From Cloeon dipterum (Eukaryota > Arthropoda > Insecta > Ephemeroptera > Baetidae), in contig NC_088789.1 of assembly GCF_949628265.1 (NCBI RefSeq), forward strand, positions 8,548,886 through 8,612,885: a DNA stretch of 64,000 nucleotides, read 5' to 3'. This document shows positions 47,930 through 59,963 of this stretch, piece by piece (within the stretch, counting starts at the first letter, position 1; each line of letters opens with the position of its first letter). A program made the position numbers and the translations under genes. The notes under the pieces are model-generated. The model was given only the letters and a program-made list of their open reading frames with translations. It was not told the DNA's origin and did no database searches.

Positions 47930-50605
47930 AAGAGGTATTGTAATCTGTTCTAGACTGAAAATGAGGTTGGCAAAAATACTTCCACTTGACTATTTAAAAT
48001 AATGTATGCAAAAATAATATAGATACAAGTGGATGTGGTATATTATTAACAGATCATTAATTATCAAATTAAAAAGTGAATCTGTTTTGTATATATTTAC
48101 ATTCCTTTCTCCTAAACCTTTTAGGCCTACAAAAATTGAAATGCATTTTTCGTGTAAACGAAAATAATCTTTAATAAACCAATAACACTATGTGAGGAAA
48201 TCATAAGAAAAATAAACATTTGCTGCAAAAAGTCGTAGGTTTCGATAGGAACAAAAACAACGCAACTACATTTTTAACTTGAGATGAGTGTCATTTTTCA
48301 CACTTAGAGGAAAAATATACTTTTTAAAAGATAAAGCATCTCTATTTTATATGGGTACCTTCAACTTTTGAAGCTGCAGTAAAAATAAAAAAGCAGTTAG
48401 GTTTTGGTTTGCGGTTTTAACACAATGAAACGGGAGCAGATTTGAAGTCATTCATTTCGTTCACTATGTTACACACGTGTGTGCATCAATGAAGCGCAAA
48501 AAAGTGAAGCAAACATTTCCCACGGTTAATCCAGTTAATGGACGAGACGCACCAATGCCCCTATTTCATCCCGCGGCTGATGGCAGGACGGCAAAAGAGG
48601 CGATGCGAGATCATTCGCACCGCTCCCCTTTCGCCGCTGACCACACAGCATCGCTGTTGCGTCACGCGGATCTCCTCTCATCCCATCCAAATACATTCAT
48701 ACCAGTGTTAAAAAACCCATGCTTTAAACTTGACAACAGTGCGCGCGAGTCTGACTGGAAGGTGCCCACTCAGCATCACGACCGCCCCAGACAGATCAGT
48801 TCACTGTTTTCCAGCAGACAAGGCGAGGCACTCGACAGGGCTGTCGCGAAGTGTAAGTCTAAATCACTGACGATATTTGAGGGTGGTTAAGGGGGAATAA
48901 CATTTTCATCATTATCAAGAACAGCGTGTTAATCCATTAGTCGTGTTTGAATTAATTATAACCCCTCTATTGCAGTTATTAAGTGCAGGATATAAAGAAA
49001 ACAAATTATATCCAATTACGATTTAACTGTCCAGACAGAAGTTTTGACAAATAAAAATATTTTCCACTCTCTTGTAATCACTAAAACTGAAAGTTTAGAG
49101 CTTCACGCTTAGAAATCAATAAAAGTTTCTGTAACACCAGTAATTTCGTGTCACTAAAATAATAAAGGAATAATTTTGCTGGCAATCTTTTCCGTCAATC
49201 AGTATTGTGCGGCCGTTTTTCCTTTTCCATCACGGCATTCATTATTTATGAGCATAATTACCATATTGATAAATTTATTTGACACCTGTGTGAGTGTTGC
49301 GTACACTGCTAGAGCTGAAGGCGGCAGCAGGTGGTTTTAATTGCTGTATTTTAGTAAATTTCTGATCACGATCTAAAAATAATTTTAAATTAAAAATTAT
49401 ATAAAATAACATCTCAACACAGTCACAGAAGGAACCAAAAGGTCAATTTATTTAGACTGAGCAGAATATTCAAATTAATCACTATTACTTTTCACTGTGG
49501 GTGAAATTTTGAAGAGAATATAAAGTCATGAACGTGATAAATAGTATTTAATAATATTTTATCAAATTTACTGTTTCTGGAATAAAATTGTGAAAAAAAT
49601 AAAGATTTCATGCAGGTATTTCGACTTAGGCTCGAAAAACACGCTTACGATTATCAAGGCTTTTAAAAAAGAAACAGTATAAATATAAGTAATGCCTTAT
49701 GTTACACGTATTGCGGATGCTAGAGTGTATATTATGAGTGTGAATTCCATGTTCCGATTCCATGTCATTTTATAGTATAGTTTTTTTAGTAGTGTGAATT
49801 TAAAATTAACTTCTTGTAATACACTTTATAATTTTTTCTGTGTCGTCTAAATTCTGTTCTCAATATAATTAAGTCCTTATTAAACCAGCCTCTTTCATTT
49901 TCCTAACCTACGAATTAAAGAACTTGTGCATCCATCATCAGCTCGCATTTAAATCGTCATATTTTCCTAGTTAAATTTCAATTCCTAAATAATATATTCC
50001 ATTTCCAACTTTGGGATCCAATTAAAATTGGTGGTGTCAGAAATAATCCTGATAGGGCATTATTCTACCGGAAGGGTAGCTACCCGGGGAATTCTGTCCC
50101 GTGGTCCCAACCCTTCAGGGGACCACGAAGGTTGTGTCTTAAATCTAGTGGAATAGGCTACTTCTCTCACATTCCATCCGCCTCACTAGTCCTGACAAAG
50201 CCGCAATTGATATGAGCTCAGAATGAAACCGCAAAGTGTGTCAAATCTTTATAGACTTAATAAGTCATTCTTAAAAAATCACAGTTCATAATATGAACAA
50301 AGAATGATATTTATATTGATTAATGTTAAATTAATAAACTTGATAGATTCATATCAGCTCTATACTTTTATTTTTTCTAATATGCCTAGAAGGAAAGTCT
50401 GGCGTATATTAGCTCTCAAGCTTGAAGCTTTGATAAGCACGCATTTAATGGCGCACATTTTCTCTTAAAATAGTCCATCCCTCATCATCGCAATTTCTGC
50501 GCTACCAATAGATACCCAGCTGCACGTCGTCAAGATAGAATTTAATTTGTTTATTTTCCAAATTTAGCGGCGGCTACAGAAAGAGAGCAGGCTGCTGTGG
50601 AAAAA
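47930..50605. other. Upstream region of channel 6; probable 5' untranslated exon near 48.5-48.85 kb
   Basis: Mostly AT-rich. A GC-richer patch at about 48,500-48,850 carries a 137-codon open frame without recognisable features and ends with a donor-like GTAAGT at 48853. An acceptor TTTAG ends at 50567, 38 bases before the ATG of channel 6. By analogy with copies 2-5 the patch may be its 5' untranslated exon. A separate GC-rich island lies at 50,050-50,210. Confidence 0.4.
50045..50210. repeat. GC-rich island with a hairpin, possible repeat remnant
   Basis: In very AT-rich intron DNA, about 165 bp is GC-rich and contains GTGGTCCC at 50101-50108 paired with GGGACCAC at 50119-50126. No second copy was noticed in the window. 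It may be a SINE or MITE remnant. Confidence 0.3.
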
Positions 50606-53551
50606 ATGTCACAGAGCGAAATGCGAGAGTTTTGTGCCAGCCCCAACGATGACAAAACAGTGCTCGACAAAGTTGACAGGGCCTTGGAAGTTGGTGACAT
50701 TTCCGAATTTTACGACCTTCTCAACAGCAACAATAGCTTTAACCCTGTCGAGGTTCTCCGGTTAATTTGCAGCAAGGATAACGTTAAGGTATATAGTATA
50801 TTATGTTAAAAACGCAATTCATTTAGGCGTGAAAGCCCCACTGCAAAAAAAAAATAAAAGCAGACAATTTTACAATGCTGCTGCTCTACCAAATTCTTTT
50901 GTTCAATAAATAAAAAGCATAACTTTTAATATTCCAATAAATGATTTAATTTACAGGAAGAGACGCGATGTCGTTTCGCCAGCATGTTGCTGTTCAAACA
51001 CGACGCTCACGGCAGCGCGGAACCCTTCCCGGTTCACAAAGCGGCTGCAAAAGGCCTATGCCGGCTACTTGCAGTTTTGGTCAACCACCCTGAGCACCCT
51101 GCAGACGCAACAGTACTCTCACGAAACGGCGAAACGGCCATCCACGCTGCGGTGCGAGCGGCATCGTTGAGGAAGAGAGAAGGGGACACCAGTGTCTCGG
51201 AAGAGGCTGTCTTGCGGTGCATCAAAATTCTGGCCTCAAAAAACTGCGACATCCACGCCAGGGACAACATCTCCGACAAGTTTACTGCCGTCCACTTCGC
51301 AGCCCTACACAAATTGTGGATCCTGGTCGACTACTTCCTCAGCCAAAATGTTAACATCGACATCGAAATCGGCAACACCACCGCTAGGGAGATGATTAAA
51401 AATTTTGACTATAGGTGGGTCGTTTATTACGACGGTTGTTCAGAAACGGGAGAAGATTCGCGAGAGAAACTGGTCTCGACCATCGAAAAGTCGTCCCTGA
51501 CAACCAAAGATAAAGAGGAATATTTCGAAAAGTGGCTGGAGAACAACGAGTACGAGGATCTAAAAGTGAATGAGCCTTTCAAGGGCAGATACACTTTGCT
51601 CGAGTGCGCCATCAAGAACCGTCTGCCAGAAATGGCTCGCGCTCTAATTAAGGGAGGAGCCGACCCAAATCCAGCCCTGTTCACGTCGGTTGCAGCTGGA
51701 GAGCAGTATATTAACCTGCTGAAGGAGTCTGAAACCAAACTAGACCTCTCGAAAATGGTCCAAGGAAAATGCAAACAAACCGTCCTCCACAAAGCAGCGC
51801 TTTCAAGCAGCCCCAGCGTCAACGTGGTCCAGCACCTGTTGCAAGAGGGCGAGCTGCAGGTGAAAAACTTCCGTGAGTGGGTCAACGCCAGGGACTTTAA
51901 AGGCTGGACGGCTCTACACTACGCTGCCAAACGCCACCTGAACGACGTGGTCACCGTCCTTTTGCGGTACAAAGCCAATATCTTTGTTGTCGACGACTTC
52001 GACCAACCTGCCTTTTACCACATGCGGCCTGAGCTCATCGAGGAGCATCTCAATGATCACATCCGCTTGAGCGAGTCTTCATTGATGGATGACGACTGCG
52101 GCGTCGTTTTCGATTTCAACTTCCTGAATATTCCACGAGAGAGAGTAGACAATAGAATGACCCCTCACAAGAACAACAGAGACAGCTACCTGGCGGTTGA
52201 AAAGGATGATCAAAAGCTTGTCGCAGGCCCCGTTGTCACGACCAACAGGAGCCTTCGCCCCGAAGTGGAGCCTCTGAGGATGATGGCCAACTCGCGCAAT
52301 CACAAAAAACTGCTGCAACACCCCATCATCAGGGCCTTTTTGCGCATGAAATGGCACCGCCTGTATTGGTTCTATTGGTTGAATTGTGGCTTCTATCTGG
52401 CGTTCACAGCTTTTTTCTTCCTGTTCGTCTTCAGCATCGACCTCAAAAGCATCAATGAAGAGGGCGTGTTAACGTCTGCGGTCAACTCAAGTGGAAACGG
52501 AACATACTTAAATCTCATTCAAGAGCACCACGACTTTCTATGGGCGGCGACCATGTCGTTGACCCTGCTGCTGGCCCTGAGAGAACTGTCGCAACTTCTA
52601 TTTCTAACGAGGAAATATATTTTCAAGCTGGAGAATTGGCTGGAGTGCCTTATCATAGTTTTAACCTTTTGTCTCCTGATGGCACCGTTCAGCAAGGCCA
52701 TGGCCGCTGTACTTTCGCTGTTGGTTTCCTTGGAGATGGTTCTCCTAATGAGTCGGCACCCTCAACTCGCCACCTATATCCACATGTTTTTGCAAGTGGC
52801 GCTGAACTTCATAAAATTCCTACTCTGGTACTTATTTCTCATCGTAGCGTTTGGCTTCTCATTCTACATAATCTTCCCCACGTGCCAGAAGAGCGAGGAA
52901 GAGGATTGCAAGAACTTTTTCAACACGATTCCCTACTCCATTTTCAAAACGATCGTAATGATATCAGGCGAATACGAATCTGGCGACCTAGAGTTCGACC
53001 ACGTGTCCGTTGCCAGCCACCTAATTTTCATCGCATTCCTCTTTTTCATCTCAATTGTGATGGTGAACCTTCTTAACGGCTTGGCCGTCAGTGACACGCA
53101 ACAAATAAAAAATGAAGCTGAGCTCATTTTCTGCACTGCGCAAGCTAAATTCTTTGCCGACATAGAATCAACCCTTCTAGTGACCTGTCGAGAGGATGGC
53201 TGTTGCCCTTCAGCTTTCAGGTCGCTTGCCAGGTGGATGAGCGAGAAGATATTGCTGATTAACAATTTATTGGCAGAGTACGACAACAAGGTAACCGTGT
53301 TGCTGAACAAAAACAATGAAGTGGTCCCTGATGTGAGATTTTGTGGAGAAAATGATTGCATGTTGTGCTGCTGTGCGTGGAACATTTTACCTTTTAGCCT
53401 ACGCAGAATATGCAACTCATTCAACACGATTGTAAGTGATGCGTTGGAGGTTATCAACAGAAAAGAGGAAAGTGATAAGATGGACCAAATGCTAGAACGA
53501 TTAGAGCGACTAGAGAAACTTTTTATGGCCAAACAACTTGCAGACCAGTGA
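50606..53551 (+). CDS. Painless-like TRPA channel, copy 6
   Basis: Exon 50606-50788 (61 codons, ending KDNVK) joins in phase 0 to exon 50957-53551 for 925 aa. ATG at 50606 is preferred over the in-frame GTG nine bases upstream. Ankyrin segments include FTAVHFAALHKLWILVDYFL and GWTALHYAAKRHLNDVVTVL. The pre-S1 motif LLQHPIIRAFLRMKWHRL, pore MISGEYESGDLEFDHVS and S6 end NLLNGLAVSDTQQIK place it with the other copies and nearest to copy 5. Turret cysteines are at 52883-52885 and 52907-52909. NSS and NGT sequons lie in the S1-S2 loop. The tail has a CMLCCCAW cluster and a coil (RLERLEKLF). No small gene follows; RTEL1 is next, convergent. Confidence 0.92.
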
Positions 53552-54565
53552 GGAAAGAACTACAATAATTTTTTGAGTCGATATAGCCCCTTGAGAATTT
53601 AAGTAAATAAGAGGGCCGAGAAAAGTATGTTACGCATTTTTGCAGGGTTGACTGTTTTAGTAATTTTCTTAAATTATACGCCAAGTCACCTAGCCGCTTT
53701 ATAATTTCATCACTCTTGAAAGAATACTCAACTTCTTGAGTTTCACTCACTCCATAATAAGAATTTGTGGAAGGGCATTTATTTATATCTTTTTGTCTAT
53801 GACGCATAAATTTTACGAAAACTTATGAGCGAGTTAGAGCAGATTTAATATTGTATTGTCGCTTCTCTAACAATAAATTGGTTAAACCTAACGGCTTTTG
53901 ACATAGAATGAATCAAATTCTTGTGAATAAACAGAAACATAATAACCTAAAAGACATTTTAATATTATCATTCCTATATCCCCACGCAAAAGATAGCAAC
54001 TAACTGTTTCTTTTTGAGAGTACCAAAATAAAATACGGGGAAGGGCGACTGTTAATATATAGATAAAGAATGAATGTTCCCTACCTACAACATCAGGTAC
54101 TGGCTGCACTCTTATAACTTGCGAATCAAAGATGAAGGCAGCAATAGATATAAACCTTCCTGTTGTATGCTTATGGAACAAAATCTCATGTGGACGCAGA
54201 AGACAAAAAAGTTAATGTCGAGTTCAAGGTGTCCCACTATTGATGTAGAATTAACACCAAGTCCTTTTAGCTGTTGAAACAAGGGTCACATTGCGGCTCT
54301 TTTCTGGAAAGGGAGCCAGAGACTAGAGACTTAAAGAGACAAAATGACAATGCAAAATTGAGAGTTAGGTGATATTTTGTCCTGTTTAATCATTAAGTTA
54401 ATTTTTTGAGTAGCTCCATTAAATTATCAAAAAGCCATTGATAAAAACATTTGAAATAAAACCATCAATAGGAATGTGCTGAAAAAATAAGCATGTGGAT
54501 GATCAAAGTATAAAAATAGCTTTAATCGATGAGCGATGAAAATTTTAAAAACCTCTCTGATATTA
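53552..54565. other. Intergenic between convergent channel 6 and RTEL1, no gene seen
   Basis: AT-rich DNA with short random frames. On the minus strand ATTAAA at 54521-54526 is a possible polyadenylation signal of RTEL1. Confidence 0.6.
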
Positions 54566-57500
54566 TCATTTGCACATTCCATTCAAAGTGGCGAGGAAGG
54601 CTTTGTATTGTGTCCTGTGCTCTTCTTTGACGAATCGCGTAAAACCTAAAACCATTGAAAGTGAAAGTTGAATTTGTAAAAGTTTTACAGTTATGTTACC
54701 TTCATAGAGTTCAACCCTCAAATTCTTGTCTCTTAACATAGGTTCTAGTGACTCTATCAATGCCTTGAAATTGCTGTCAATATTGTAATTCTTCACCATC
54801 CTGATATAGCTCCTGTACTCATCAGCACTTAATGCGTACTTTATCTGAAATTTTGAAGTCTCGAATAAGTATGGATAGATCAATGATAATAACTAAAACC
54901 TACCTTCATTAAGTAGTCTTTTGATGCTTCTCGTTTAACCATGGCACTTGAAGTAGGTTCCGGCTGAGAAGAAGTCATTTTACTTGTCGAAGGTTGAATA
55001 GGATCAATTAATTTTCTTTTCAAACCACTTGAAGAACTCAAACTTGAACTGGAGCTGTTTCTCGTGAATTTTGGCATGTAAAAATCCACCTAATTGGTTA
55101 CCCAAATGAAGCAATCAGCAATTACAAGAGACAGAAGACAAACCTCAACATTTTCGTGGAAGTTAATGACGCTCTCAACCTTAGTGTCTTGCATGGCGTT
55201 GAAGAGGCCTTTGCTTACAGTAGCTTTTCTCTCCTTCTTCGGTGCCAATGGAGAAATGGCTACTGGAGAGTCCAGTGAGGAGTTGAAGATGTCGTTGTTG
55301 ATTTGGCTTGTGCTTAAGCTGGGCGGAGGAGGGCCACCCAAACTCTTGGCCACCTTTCTCGAAGTGGCCTGACTGAATCCGACAGCTGTTCTTGAAGTGA
55401 GGTCCAGATCCTTACTCTCAATATTGCCAGCACGGTTGGCTGGTTGTCTTGACAGGTTTCGCGTGTCTGATGCTGGAAACTAAATTCAAAGTTTATTAAC
55501 AAACCAAACAATATCTACTTCAATTTGAAGTATTTGAATAGATTTCAGGTTATTTTCTCACCATAGTTCTAGTCTTCTTGAAGAAATCAATCACAGCCTT
55601 ATAGCTACTGCCAAACTGAGTGTACGTTTGAATGTGAGGCTGCAGCCAGGTGGAAAGCTGTTGCTTAAACCCTGCGTTGCCAAACCTTGTATCACAGAGC
55701 AGAATAGCACCAAAGTCACTTTTGTGCCTGATGACTCTACCAATGGCTTGGTTGACAGCCCTTGATGCTTCAAGTTGGTACCACATCTGACCAGAAATGC
55801 CCTGTAATGATATAATGCCATTAATAGAATCGAGTAATAGCCATCTTGGAAAGAATTACTGTTTTATCCCGGTTTTTAACTGTGTCCAGATACTGCTGCT
55901 TAAGGACAACACGAGGATCCTTGAAGGGTGGGTAAGGCAAACCTGTGATTATCACTGCACGTCCATTGTTGTCAGAAAAGTCTAATCCCTCGGAAACCTT
56001 TCATCATGTAAAAATAAGTTAAGTCGATTTTAATATGGGTAAAACTTCACCTTTCCTCTACAGACAGCCAAGAAACAAGCGCCTTTGCCATCAGGACCAT
56101 GAATTTTTTCATAATACTCAGCCATGTTGCTCGCAAATGCATCTCGGATTTGTGATTCAACAAATATGGACTTAAATTCCAGAGATATCAATGTATAATA
56201 CGAATATCACAAAGTTATTTGTACCTTGTTCTCTACAATTTTTGACCAAATTCCGAGACCCTGCCATTCATCTTGACACTTCTTCATCAGCGGGTAGGAG
56301 GGAAAGAAGACGAGCAGCCCACCAGGAATAACTCTGCTGAAATTTAGGATTGTTCTTCCAAGGGCCGAAATGTACTTAGGGTCATTTCTAGTGTTGTAGG
56401 AAGAATTGAGGGAGGTCCCATCTGGACCAGATGACACAACACCCACAAACACTTGGTCACCAGTGACCACATGACCGTTTTCAAGGGTCACTGGGATGTT
56501 GATGCCCAGTTCCTGCACAAGTGGGGGAATCGGGCTGAGCGTTCCGGACGTCAAAATAATGCTCCTTACACCTTGCTGCCACAACATCTTCATCCTAGAA
56601 ATTTCAGCGGTTGGAAATATTACACTAGACTCACAAATGACATAGCTACCCAAAGGAAGGACTGAAACACCAGTAGTTAAGAACTCGACCCTTCTTAAAC
56701 TTGTCACTCTTTGTGTCCAACCAAGTTTTCTTTGTTGACTTGGCTTCCTCAAAAGTTACATATAGCTGAAAAAATAATAAGTTTAATTTATTAGCACCAA
56801 ATAGCACCTAAGTATAACGCATTGTTAAAAATTAAGAAAACGAATGCTTAAATCATTAAAAAATAGTTGGTTACTGGCAAGGAACAAAAAAATTCTGGTT
56901 GGCAAAATAACCAAAAAAAAAAACTTCTTAAAAAATCAAAGAGATACTTTATGATTAGTAAATTATTCATTCCAATTATGGGCAGTCATCTGATCTTCCA
57001 TTTATGAGTCGCAAGAGAGACAAACGCACCTTATAATACGACTGGTTAGGGTCATCTCTGTCTCCCCTGTTAGTAAACACAACAGAGAGCAGCTCTGAAA
57101 ACTTCTGCAGGCCGGCGCCCATCCTCTGCACTGGCGAGACGGAACTCGTGGACAAATACTGAACCAGTTTGTCAACCACAGGCCGCAAATGGTCCAAGCT
57201 GTTGCTAGAGATGTCCACCTTGCCCAGAATTTCAAAGATTTTCTGGCCAGGGTAGGTGGTGCCCTCGCCAGACACTTCAATCTCGTCAATTTCACTCTCC
57301 AGCCGTAAAAACATGGTCTTCAGCAGCACTAGGTCGTCCTGGTTGAAGTCCCTAACAGAGGCAGAAGTCTCCACACCAAAGCCATTCGACTCCATATGGT
57401 TCACGAGATCTTTCATCACCTTCGTAATCTTAATTTTGAGGTTTGAATGAGTTTGTACTTTAGAATTATTAATTGATCACCTCTGAGATGCAAAGCGCAA

Positions 57501-58666
57501 CGTCAGTACTTCTAAACTGCAGAGAACCAGCCTCTTCGCAGATTTTTTCAACGTTATGAGCCTCATCTAAAATAATCACGCTATTCTGGAAAAGTAAAGG
57601 TTAGCATTATCTAAACAGGCAATCTATAATTATTAAAAAGATTACATCTAGTTGAATGTTTTGAGCCTTTCTAGCTAGAGGGTCGAGCAAGTAGTTGTAA
57701 GGCATGAAAACAACGTCAGCATTGTCCTTCAGTTCCCTTGCCATGTAGTAAGGACAGCACTTGTGAGTAGTGCCCTTCCGCACCAGATCCTCAATGTCCA
57801 CAATTCCAGTAGTCTCAGTGATGATGGGGCCATTCTTCATTTCCTCGAAGCGGTTGTGAAAGACGCAAGAATGCGCCGTCACAAACTTTTGACACATGTG
57901 AATCTTGTTCATGTTGTTGCTTTCCTTCAATACTTCAGAGTGAATGCACAGCTGATCTCTTGAACCAATAATGGTGCTCTTGAAACCTTTGGCATAATTG
58001 GTCCTTCGCAGCTCATTTAGCGCTTGGGATAGTTGGGTATGTGTCCGAGAGGCGTAAATGATTTTAGGATAATCTGAGAAAAATTAGAGCATTATTTAAA
58101 CACAGAGTAGATAAAAATCAATCAAACAAAAAATGATGCCAAAATTTAAATGGGAATTTGATAAAAATGATTGATCTCTTTAATGTTTCAATTGGCAGTC
58201 AAAGAGCAGGATGAAAGGAACAATTTGAAGAAATTCAATAAGAAACTCACTTATGCCCATGAGCTCCTGAGGTACTGCTGACTTTGAGGAGAATCCAAGG
58301 CTTTGCATGACATTCGTGACCGAATTAGGTCCGCCAGCTGCGCTTCTCTGTGCAGCTTGCGCCTGCATTTGACTTTTCTTGAGTCTGAGCCAGCCAAGGG
58401 AAGCGCACAGCAGACTAAGAGTTTTACCCGTGCCTGTCGGCGACTCCAACACCCCATTGACTCCCTGAAAAACGTGCATGTACATACATAGACAAAATTA
58501 TAATAAAATAAGGTTGAAAATCATAAAAGATACAATTCGATTATTTATGTTTTGTGCTGTGTACCTTGTGCAGACATTCGATGACCTTTTCCATGTAAAC
58601 CTTTTGGACATCGTAAGGATCGAAGGGAAAATCCACAACCACTCCATTGATTTCGATTTCAGGCAT
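54566..58666 (-). CDS. RTEL1: Regulator of telomere elongation helicase 1, complete, 14 exons
   Basis: Exons in transcript order: 58565-58666, 58251-58464, 57646-58073, 57481-57585, 57030-57428, 56650-56765, 56225-56594, 56051-56170, 55860-55997, 55562-55801, 55144-55479, 54904-55089, 54700-54844, 54566-54645. They join in frame to 992 aa. The start [20 protein letters not shown] and Walker [10 protein letters not shown] identify RTEL1, a superfamily 2 Fe-S DNA helicase that unwinds D-loops and telomeric structures. Four cysteines in exon 3 (QLCIH, MCQK, SCVF, KCCPYY) form the Fe-S site. DEAH is at the start of exon 4, [10 protein letters not shown] in exon 7, [14 protein letters not shown] in exon 9 and [18 protein letters not shown] in exon 10. 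After the helicase core comes a low-complexity linker and one harmonin-like helical domain ([17 protein letters not shown] to FLATLNG). No C-terminal RING is present, as in shorter insect forms. Confidence 0.95.
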
Positions 58667-59963
58667 GGCAAAATTTCCAAGATGTTACATACCAGAATAA
58701 CGAATTCATCAGAGAAAATGACGTTGTCAGGCCGAACGAGTCAGCGTGGGACACAAGTGAATTTTTAAGAGAGTAAAATCAGACTTGAGAACAATTTCTA
58801 ATTGATCAGTTAGCCACGAAGCAGCGGCAAAAAGTTGCAAAAAACCAAACGCGCTCACTCTGTTGCTGAGTGTTGAAATCGAGCTCGAGACGAGAAACGA
58901 GATTGGATTAAGCCAGCTGATGCGCGGGAGCACCTGCGGAACACTGCCATTGGTCAGTAAGGAGGCTTGTCAAACGAATCATCAGAACAGAGGACAGAAA
59001 TAATAATGCCATAGCGCGCGAAACATGTGAGCTAGACTGCTAGAAGCGGTATGCTGTATTAATTTGCTTAATTTGTTTATTATGAGCAGATTATGAGATT
59101 ATACTATAATAAGCAATTTAGTTTCTTAATATATACAATCGTAAATTCGCTATGTAGCTAAAAATTTCGGTACTTTTTATAATTTTATTGTCAATTTTGT
59201 CTATTTTAAAAATATGTTGTATTAAATTTTATCTTTTTATTTAATTAAATTTGAAAATAATGTAAAATCGCAAATTAATAATAATTATTACTATTCGCAT
59301 AAAAATTAGAAATTTTGACAGGTAAAAGTTATGAATTTAAAAAAATAAAAATTGTTATCGGGTTTTAGCACAGTGCGCGCTCTTCCCGGTCCTCAAGCAG
59401 GGATTAAAATAATAAAAGTTTCAAATTTGGAAAAGCCACAATAAGACTTGATTTGACCCAATAATAGTTTGAATCCATGTGTCGCATTTAGTCGAGAAAC
59501 ACGCAGGTGGCAGTTTATGATATATTATACAAGTCATGATAACTGATAACATATAATTTTGCGGGCAGATTTCTGCACCTCAGGCCACATTCGTAATTGA
59601 AATCATCAGAAAATGAATTAAAATTCGCTCAATCTCAATTTTTTTATCGCATGAATAGGATTTTAGCATCCTAAAGTCAAAAAATACTCTTTGAATCACG
59701 TGGATTAACATTATTTTTGTCACACTGTGCGCTTGCCTTAGAAATAAATATACAATGCAAGAGAAACCTTTATTTCTTTTAGCTATGTTTCAATTTTCAT
59801 TGGTTGAATAATTGGCAAAGTGGTATGGTGCAACTTTACTAACATCAAAGTTTCATGTAACAAGAAATGTGTAGATCCTAATGCACCCCAAAAGCAAGTC
59901 ATGAGCTGTCAGTGAGATGACATAAAATTTAAATATTATTTTATTATCTAATTAATTGCATTT
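58667..59963. other. Intergenic between RTEL1 start and the synthetase 3' end
   Basis: No gene. The part next to RTEL1 (58,700-59,000) is GC-richer and should hold its promoter; no TATA box is evident. The rest is AT-rich. AATAAA of the synthetase is at 59940-59945 on the minus strand, about 20 nt past its stop. Confidence 0.6.
59371..59418 (+). mobile_element. Short 3' copy of the retroposon seen at 32.8 kb
   Basis: CAGTGCGCGCTCTTCCCGG and the next few bases match 32801-32825 (minus) with one mismatch, followed by an A-rich tail GGATTAAAATAATAAAAG like GGATAAAAAG there. Only about 50 bp is left, a strongly 5'-truncated copy. Confidence 0.5.

Noticed and set aside
48477-48890. 137-codon open frame upstream of channel 6
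   Set aside because: No recognisable features and a donor-like site within it; more likely a 5' untranslated exon.
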